Source of the DNA: Chloroflexia bacterium
GTDB taxonomy: Bacteria; Chloroflexota; Chloroflexia; Thermomicrobiales; UBA6265
Assembly: GCA_013698305.1 (NCBI GenBank)
Contig: JACCVC010000206.1
Coordinates: 1 to 21,652, forward strand
Length of the DNA stretch: 21,652 bases
Direction of reading: 5' to 3'
Shown: positions 16,168 to 21,652 of the stretch, piece by piece
Numbering within the stretch: the stretch's first letter is position 1
Layout of the letters: each line of letters begins with the position of its first letter
The notes under the pieces: generated by a model
Databases searched by the model: none
The model's input: only the letters and a program-made list of their open reading frames with translations
Told to the model about the DNA's origin: nothing
Position numbers and translations under genes: made by a program

Positions 16168-17628
16168 TCAGGCCGAGACGATGTGAATTTCCAGGAAAAC
16201 GGAGGGCGCATCGGTGGAACGTGGGTTCGCTCCCACGATCACGACACGATCACCCGGTTGCGCAAGTTGGCGTTCCCGGATCTCGCGATCAACCTGAATG
16301 ATGAGACGGTCGATTGTCGCCTCAAGCGGCATTACCAACGGCACGACACCGTGCCACAAGGTAAGGCGCCGACCAACCTCGATTTGGTCGGTGAAGGCGA
16401 TGATGGGTGCGCTGGGACGTTCTTGCGAAATGCGTTGCGCTGTGCGCCCCGTCGCCGTGAGCACGATCACCGCCTCGGCCCTGAGATCGTCAGCAATGGC
16501 ACGAGCGGCATGCCCGATGGCCTGGGCTTCGGTTTGGTTGGCGTGTGGGTCTTCGATTCCGCGCAGCGCCCGGAACAGCGATCCACGCGACTGCGGATCA
16601 CGCTCGATCGTGCGGGCAATGGTCGCCATCATCTCTACCGTCTCGACCGGATAGTCTCCGACCGCGGTCTCTCCGGACAACATCACGGCGTCGGTTCCGT
16701 CGAGGATCGCGTTGGCGACGTCACTCGCCTCGGCTCGCGTCGGTTGAGGTGCGGAGATCATCGACTCCAGCATCTGCGTCGCCGTGATCACCGGCTTGCC
16801 GGCCTTGTTCGCGAGCCGGATGATGCGCTTCTGGATCAGCGGCACGGCCTCCGGGCTGAGCTCGACTCCCAGATCGCCGCGCGCCACCATTACGCCGTCC
16901 GCCGCGTCGACAATCGATGGCAACACCTCTACAGCCTGGGGCTTCTCGATCTTTGCGATCAGGGGCTGCCGACCGCCGAGGTTGGCGATCAGGGCGCGGG
17001 CCTCGTGGAGGTCTTTCGCGGCCCTGACAAAGCTGAGCGCGACGAAGTCGACACCAAGCCGCACGCCAAATTCCAGGTCTTCCCGATCCTTGTCGGTGAG
17101 GGCAGGTGCGGACACCTGCGTTTCGGGCAGATTGATACCCTTCCGAGGATTGAGAACGCCGCCATGAATCACCCGGGTGGTGACGACATCACCGTTTTCC
17201 GTATCGAATTCCAGCGATGTGACCTCCAGCCGAATCCTGCCGTCGTCGATAAGGACGGGCATGCCGGGCTCGAGGTCATGCGCGAGGCGATCGTAGGATG
17301 TCGACACCAGATCGCCGGCCCCTGCAATGGGTTCGGTGCAGATGCGAAACTCCGCGCCAGGTTGAATGGTGAATGATCCGGGATCGTCAAGTTCCCCGAT
17401 CCTGAGTTTGGGGCCCTGGAGGTCCTGCAAGATACCAATGACGCGGCCTGATTGGTCGGAGAGGCGCCGGATCGCATGAAACACCGCCTCGTGATCGCGG
17501 TGCGCACTGTGAGAAAAGTTTAGGCGAAAGATCGACACCCCCGCTTCGATAAGTTTGCCGATCGTGTCGGATGATGAGCTTGCTGGCCCAACGGTCGCCA
17601 CGATCCTGGTCTGCGCGGAACGCTTCAT
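16168..17628 (-). CDS. pyk: Pyruvate kinase
   Basis: A 486-residue glycolytic enzyme converting phosphoenolpyruvate and ADP to pyruvate and ATP. Key segments in order: TRIVATVGPAS; the substrate and potassium site RLNFSHS (Arg35, Asn37); LQDLQGPKLRIGEL; the catalytic lysine segment KIEKPQAV (Lys226, Glu228); VMVARGDLGVEL; ITATQMLESMI; and RAEASDVANAILDGTDAVML. The C-terminal allosteric domain is present, without the extra PEP-utilising domain found in some Firmicutes. ATG 17628 is chosen over a start nine codons upstream because GGAGGG sits five bases before it. It is divergent from ppk. Confidence 0.96.
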   Translation of the reverse strand: MKRSAQTRIVATVGPASSSSDTIGKLIEAGVSIFRLNFSHSAHRDHEAVFHAIRRLSDQSGRVIGILQDLQGPKLRIGELDDPGSFTIQPGAEFRICTEPIAGAGDLVSTSYDRLAHDLEPGMPVLIDDGRIRLEVTSLEFDTENGDVVTTRVIHGGVLNPRKGINLPETQVSAPALTDKDREDLEFGVRLGVDFVALSFVRAAKDLHEARALIANLGGRQPLIAKIEKPQAVEVLPSIVDAADGVMVARGDLGVELSPEAVPLIQKRIIRLANKAGKPVITATQMLESMISAPQPTRAEASDVANAILDGTDAVMLSGETAVGDYPVETVEMMATIARTIERDPQSRGSLFRALRGIEDPHANQTEAQAIGHAARAIADDLRAEAVIVLTATGRTAQRISQERPSAPIIAFTDQIEVGRRLTLWHGVVPLVMPLEATIDRLIIQVDREIRERQLAQPGDRVVIVGANPRSTDAPSVFLEIHIVSA

Positions 17629-17758
17629 TGCTACCCTCCGACAGTGTGCTGACAAGGATCGACTTCTCCTGTAGTGTGGCAGGTGTCGATTCTGTCATTG
17701 GTCGAGAGCCATCGCTGATTGCCCTTGATCGGCGTCGTAATCGCTCGCTCTGGCCGGA

Positions 17759-17789
17759 TTGCCCACCACTCGGGCAAATGGCGTACTAT
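17759..17789. promoter_or_regulatory. Dyad and possible ppk promoter between pyk and ppk
   Basis: TTGCCC (17759-17764) and GGGCAA (17772-17777) form an inverted repeat with a seven-base spacer. The left arm can act as a -35 with TACTAT (17784-17789) as -10, though the 19-base spacing is long. A regulator at the dyad could affect ppk and perhaps pyk. No -35/-10 pair for pyk is clear. Confidence 0.35.
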
Positions 17790-17824
17790 CCGGGTTAGGA
17801 ACATATGGTACGCCGAGGAATGCG

Positions 17825-20095
17825 ATGACAGACACACAGCGTAAAACAGAAGCGCCCATTGCTGCTCTGCTGGAGGGAGTATCCGATGCGGAGCGCCTGG
17901 CGTTCGAGCAATTTGTCTCGGACCTGCCGGAACTCCAACCAGACATGTACATCAACCGGGAGCTAAGCTGGCTGGAGTTCAATCGTCGTGTATTGGAAGA
18001 GGCGCAGGAACAGGACGCCCCGCTGCTTGCAAGGGCGAAGTTCGCGGCGATCTTCGCGTCGAACCTCGATGAGTTCTTCATGATTCGCGTTGCTGGCGCC
18101 AAGCGCAAGGTGGTGGCGGGCATCGGCGATGCTGGTCTGGATGGGCGCACCCCGGTCCAGCAGCTTCGAGAGATTCAGCGTGTGACGCAAGAGTTGCTGA
18201 CGATCCACGCGCGCCTCGTCGTTGACGAATTATTTCAGGAATTGCGCCAGGCGGGTATCGCGATCGATCGTCATGTCGACCTGGAGCCCTCTCAGCAGTC
18301 GGCGTTGCGGCGAGTGTTCGAGCACGAGATCTTTCCGGTGTTGACTCCGCAGGCAGTCGATCGCGGTCGGCGGTTTCCGCACGTTTCGAATGACAGTCTC
18401 AACCTCATTGTCGTGCTGAGAGGTGATGAGGGCTCACGGTTTGCGCGCGTGAAGATTCCTGCGTTGCTGCCCCGGTTCGTTCCGGTTCCTGACTCTGAGC
18501 CTGAAGCAGAAACCGGCAAGGTGTTGGCCGATCACTCCATCCCGCGCACCCGGTATACGTTCCTGGAAGACATCGTGGCCGCCAACCTCGACCGCTTGTT
18601 CCCGGGCAGCGATGTTGTTGCCGCCTACCCCTTTCACCTGTTGCGCGACAGTGATGTGGAACCGGATGAGGATGACGACGATCAGGACGATCTGCTCGAG
18701 ATCATGCGAGAGACTCTATCGCAGCGCCCGTTCGGCACGACTGTCCGGATTGACATCGACAAGACCATGCCACAGCCAGTGCTGGACTGGCTGATGGACC
18801 AGATTCATGCTGACCGCCAGGATCTCTTCGTTGTGGAGGGACCCTTGCAGATGGAGGACCTGTTCGAGCTGCAGGGATTCAATCGTCCCGAACTCGACGA
18901 TCCCACCTTTTCGCCAGCGTCCGTATTCGTGCCGGCGCGCGGCGATCAGGTCGATGGCGGGAACGCTCCGGAATCAGACATCTTCCGGATTCTCCGGGAC
19001 AACGATGTACTGCTCCATCACCCGTATCAATCGTTCAACGCGGTGGTTGAGTTCATTCGCGCCGCCTCTCGGGACCCGCATGTGGTGGCGATCAAACAAT
19101 CGTTGTATCGGCTCGGCAAGGATTCGCCGCTGATCCCGGCGCTGATCGAAGCCCGAGACGACGACACCCAGGTCGCGGTGCTGGTCGAGCTGAAGGCGCG
19201 ATTCGACGAGGAGAGCAATATCTCCTGGGCGCAGACGCTGGAGCGGGCTGGCGTGCATGTCGCGTACGGGTTGTCCGGGCTGAAGACGCATGCCAAGGTC
19301 ACGCTGGTTGTGCGCCGCGAGCCGGATGGGCTGCGCCGCTACGTTCATCTGTCGACCGGGAACTACAATGCCAACACCGCCCGCACCTATGAGGATATCG
19401 GCCTGCTGTCGTCGCGGGAGGACCTCGCCACCGACGCGACCGAGCTGTTCAATCACCTCACCGGGTTCGGAACCCAGGACACCTACAACACGATGTGGAC
19501 CGCGCCTCGGGACATGAGGACCCGGTTCCTCAAAGCCATTTTCGATGAAACGGAGCGACACCGCGCCCATGGCGACGGGCGCCTGATCATGAAGATGAAC
19601 TCCCTGGTCGATCATGCCGTCATTCGCGCGCTCTACGCCGCTTCTCAGGCCGGTGTGAAGATCGACCTGATCGTGCGAGGAATCTGCTGTCTCCGACCTG
19701 GCGTTAAGGGCGTGAGCGAGACGATCCGCGTCGTCAGCCTGGTTGGCAGGTTTCTGGAGCACAGCCGCATTTACTATTTCCACAATGGTGGTGAACCCAA
19801 AATTTATCTTGGCAGCGCGGACGCCATGGAGCGCAACTTCGATCGGCGGGTCGAGGTGCTGTTTCCGGTGCACTCCGCGGAGCTTCGGGGCCACATCCGG
19901 GAAGAGGTGCTCGACCGCTACCTGCTCGATACGGTCAATGCGCGGGCACTGCAGCCCGACACATCGTGGGTTCCGATCGAGCCGGACGAGGGTGAGGAGC
20001 CGTTCAACGTGCAAGCCTGGTTCATGCGACTCTATCGTGACCGGCAGGTCGTTGGCCCGCGCTACGATACCAGCGCCGGGGATCTGGCCGACTAG
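17825..20095 (+). CDS. ppk: Polyphosphate kinase (PPK1)
   Basis: A 756-residue enzyme that reversibly transfers the ATP terminal phosphate to polyphosphate. The N-domain begins at YINRELSWLEFNRRVL, followed by SNLDEFFMIRVAG. Catalytic histidines are His489 (GLKTHAKVTLVV) and His646 (LEHSRIYYF); their 157-residue separation equals that of His435 and His592 in E. coli PPK. Other conserved segments are HPYQSFNAVVEFI, STGNYNANTARTYEDIGL and YLGSADAMERNFDRRVEVLFP. An acidic loop (EPDEDDDDQDD) is inserted in the middle, as I recall in relatives from GC-rich bacteria. ATG 17825 has GAGGA five bases upstream; the frame extends upstream without a better start. The RraA-like gene follows after 58 bases. 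Confidence 0.96.
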   Translation: MTDTQRKTEAPIAALLEGVSDAERLAFEQFVSDLPELQPDMYINRELSWLEFNRRVLEEAQEQDAPLLARAKFAAIFASNLDEFFMIRVAGAKRKVVAGIGDAGLDGRTPVQQLREIQRVTQELLTIHARLVVDELFQELRQAGIAIDRHVDLEPSQQSALRRVFEHEIFPVLTPQAVDRGRRFPHVSNDSLNLIVVLRGDEGSRFARVKIPALLPRFVPVPDSEPEAETGKVLADHSIPRTRYTFLEDIVAANLDRLFPGSDVVAAYPFHLLRDSDVEPDEDDDDQDDLLEIMRETLSQRPFGTTVRIDIDKTMPQPVLDWLMDQIHADRQDLFVVEGPLQMEDLFELQGFNRPELDDPTFSPASVFVPARGDQVDGGNAPESDIFRILRDNDVLLHHPYQSFNAVVEFIRAASRDPHVVAIKQSLYRLGKDSPLIPALIEARDDDTQVAVLVELKARFDEESNISWAQTLERAGVHVAYGLSGLKTHAKVTLVVRREPDGLRRYVHLSTGNYNANTARTYEDIGLLSSREDLATDATELFNHLTGFGTQDTYNTMWTAPRDMRTRFLKAIFDETERHRAHGDGRLIMKMNSLVDHAVIRALYAASQAGVKIDLIVRGICCLRPGVKGVSETIRVVSLVGRFLEHSRIYYFHNGGEPKIYLGSADAMERNFDRRVEVLFPVHSAELRGHIREEVLDRYLLDTVNARALQPDTSWVPIEPDEGEEPFNVQAWFMRLYRDRQVVGPRYDTSAGDLAD

Positions 20096-20153
20096 CGCTG
20101 AGCGCGTCGTCCAATGTCCGGAACTCGCCAGCCATGCGCACAGGAGCATAGGT

Positions 20154-20978
20154 ATGATCTTCAACAACCCCGATCGAATTGCGTCACTGACGCCACAGAG
20201 CCCGTTTGGTCGGCTCGATGATGGCCGACCCGCCACGCCAGATGACCTGATCGAGCGCCTGAAACTCGTCACGAATGACGAGGCGTGGGGTGTGCTGGAG
20301 ATGCGGCACAACTACCATTTTCAGTTCGAGGGGAACTGGATGCACCTGCAACCCGACGAGCCGCTGGCGGGACGTGCCGTGACCGCCGCCTATGTGCCTC
20401 TTCGGCCCGACCTCAATGAGACCGTTCAGGAGATCGGCACTGGAGAAGGCCGGTCCGGCGGCCAGAACACTTGGATCATCGACCAGCTACAGCCAGGCGA
20501 CGTGCTGGTGGTCGACCTGTTCGGCAAGATCGAGGACGGAACGTTTATCGGCGACAATCTCGCCACGGCGGCTCGGGCGCGGACCGGCACAGGGATGGTG
20601 ATCAACGGCGGTATTCGCGACCTGGCGCGGGTCGGGGAGCTGATCGATTTCCCGGTCTACTGCCGAGGCGCGCATCCGACCGCCATCGCTGACGTCACGC
20701 TCGTGCAGGTTAACGGCCCGATCCGGATCGGCGCGGCGACGGTCCTGCCGGGCGATGCGGTACTGGGCACGCGAGAGGGAGTCACCTTCGTGCCGCCCCA
20801 CTTGCTGCAAGAGGTGGTGGAGGCGTCGGAGGACACCAGGCAGCGCGACGTTTTCGGCAAGTTGCGCCTGGCCGAGGGTGGGTATAGCTCCGGCGACATC
20901 GATGTCTCGGTCTGGGCAGATCACATAGAGGTGGATTACCAGGGCTGGCTCGAGGCGAGCGGGAAAGGGAGGTCGTGA
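20154..20978 (+). CDS. RraA-like / HMG aldolase-family protein
   Basis: A 274-residue protein of the RraA-like superfamily, which includes 4-hydroxy-4-methyl-2-oxoglutarate aldolases and other class II pyruvate aldolases or decarboxylases. The core has PGDVLVVDLFGK, IGDNLATAARARTG (GDN at 133-135) and GGIRDLARV, where Arg155 and Asp156 are the substrate- and metal-binding pair of the family. E. coli RraA has 161 residues, so this protein carries about 60 extra residues at the N-terminus and a C-terminal extension, as in long RraA homologues next to sugar-acid dehydratases. ATG 20154 has AGGAG seven bases upstream. Its stop overlaps the next start as GTGA, indicating coupled translation. Substrate unknown; an aldol cleavage of a keto sugar acid is the best guess. 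Confidence 0.85.
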   Translation: MIFNNPDRIASLTPQSPFGRLDDGRPATPDDLIERLKLVTNDEAWGVLEMRHNYHFQFEGNWMHLQPDEPLAGRAVTAAYVPLRPDLNETVQEIGTGEGRSGGQNTWIIDQLQPGDVLVVDLFGKIEDGTFIGDNLATAARARTGTGMVINGGIRDLARVGELIDFPVYCRGAHPTAIADVTLVQVNGPIRIGAATVLPGDAVLGTREGVTFVPPHLLQEVVEASEDTRQRDVFGKLRLAEGGYSSGDIDVSVWADHIEVDYQGWLEASGKGRS

Positions 20979-21652
20979 AGAACGTCGATCATGTTGAACC
21001 CGCGGTTCCACGTCCCTGGCCAGTCTTCCGAGGAGGCACTGACGACGTTGAAGTGACGATTCGCGATGTCAAGGTGATACTGACCGCGCCGGATGGTATC
21101 CGCCTGGTCATCGTCAAGGTCGAAACGTCAGAGCCAGGTCTGTATGGACTCGGGTGCGCGACATTCACGCAACGCCCCTTCGTGGTCAAGACCGCAGTGG
21201 ATGATTACCTGCGCCCATTTCTGGCCGGTCGTGACGTGCACGACATCGAGGACATCTGGCAGGCGATGTACGTAAGTTCGTATTGGCGTAATGGTCCTGT
21301 TCTGAACTGCGCGATGTCCGGGGTCGACATGGCCCTGTGGGACATTAAGGGCAAAATCGCCGGACTGCCGGTGTACCAACTCTTCGGCGGCAAGACGCGT
21401 GAGGCGGCAGATGTCTACGTCCATGCCTCAGGTGCAGAACCTGAGGCGGTCGAAGACCACGCGCGGGCGTTTCTGGAGGGAGGATTCCGCTACATTAGGT
21501 GTCAGGTAGGTGTGCCGGGCTCGTCAACCTACGGCGTCTCGAAGCGAACCAACGACCGGTATTATGCCGTGTCGATTGCCACCCATCAGGAAAGATGGAG
21601 TCCCGAAGCATACGTGCGACGAATACCGGCGCTGTTCGAGCACATCCGCAAC
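20975..21652 (+). CDS. ManD/RspA-like enolase-superfamily dehydratase (3'-truncated)
   Basis: The frame is open from GTG 20975 to the window edge (226 codons). The GTG overlaps the RraA-like stop and has GGGAGG just upstream. The N-terminal capping domain starts VTIRDVKVILTAPDG, followed by SEPGLYGLGCATFTQRP and YLRPFLAGRDVHDIEDIWQ. SSYWRNGPVLNCAMSGVDMA and LWDIKGKIAGLPVYQLFGGK are characteristic of the mandelate racemase/enolase superfamily. YVHASG, FRYIRCQVGVPG with STYGVS, and RWSPEAYVRRIPALFEHIR match the D-mannonate dehydratase/RspA subgroup. The barrel metal ligands lie beyond the edge. Members dehydrate sugar acids such as mannonate or gluconate to 2-keto-3-deoxy acids; the substrate here is not determined. 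Confidence 0.88.
   Translation, partial: MKNVDHVEPAVPRPWPVFRGGTDDVEVTIRDVKVILTAPDGIRLVIVKVETSEPGLYGLGCATFTQRPFVVKTAVDDYLRPFLAGRDVHDIEDIWQAMYVSSYWRNGPVLNCAMSGVDMALWDIKGKIAGLPVYQLFGGKTREAADVYVHASGAEPEAVEDHARAFLEGGFRYIRCQVGVPGSSTYGVSKRTNDRYYAVSIATHQERWSPEAYVRRIPALFEHIRN

Noticed and set aside
16183..17376. Plus-strand 397-residue open frame opposite pyruvate kinase
   Set aside because: Antisense shadow; the minus-strand protein has every pyruvate kinase motif.
18974..20311. Minus-strand 445-residue open frame opposite ppk
   Set aside because: Antisense shadow of ppk, low-complexity composition and no domain.

Overview
The window is a stretch of a GC-rich bacterial chromosome carrying mostly housekeeping genes, with one transporter operon and part of a sugar-acid catabolic operon. 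Protein signatures (a mycothiol/NDMA-type zinc alcohol dehydrogenase, a short RpoD-like sigma factor, an RraA-like protein next to a ManD-type enolase-superfamily protein, a Tat-exported family 5 solute-binding protein) look most like Chloroflexota of the Thermomicrobia/Sphaerobacter type. That placement is by recall of family resemblance, not by a search, and I hold it at about 55%. I see no transposase, integrase, CRISPR array, rRNA or tRNA, and nothing that demands recent horizontal transfer.

Layout, left to right. (1) The 3' part of a zinc alcohol dehydrogenase (+), convergent with a minus-strand cluster of asparagine synthase, an orphan nucleotidyltransferase and MutS; mutS and the nucleotidyltransferase overlap by four bases. 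(2) A divergent AT-rich regulatory region (6144-6324) with a tandem 15-bp repeat and a foldable leader, then a plus-strand operon: Tat-exported solute-binding protein, a strong intercistronic hairpin, two Dpp/Opp-type permeases and a small YciI-like protein, ending in a bidirectional terminator. No ATPase gene accompanies the transporter. (3) A minus-strand RpoD-type sigma factor with a near-consensus promoter about 290 bases upstream of its start, and a minus-strand A-type Fe-S carrier with its own promoter. (4) Divergently, rsgA (preceded by a candidate leader peptide with a near-perfect Shine-Dalgarno), a 113-residue unknown protein and ftsH, closed by a GCGA-loop terminator. (5) Pyruvate kinase (minus) divergent from polyphosphate kinase (plus), with a dyad between them. 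(6) An RraA-like protein and, overlapping it by GTGA, a ManD-like enolase-superfamily protein that runs off the right edge.

Functional reading: genome maintenance (MutS), transcription (sigma), ribosome assembly (RsgA), membrane proteolysis (FtsH) and energy/phosphate metabolism (PK, PPK) form the core. The accessory parts are the ABC importer and the RraA/ManD module, which plausibly degrades a sugar acid. I did not find a clearly undescribed system. The best second-look items are cis-regulatory structures (leader peptide, tandem repeat, leader fold, intercistronic hairpin), the orphan nucleotidyltransferase, and the two-gene sugar-acid module.
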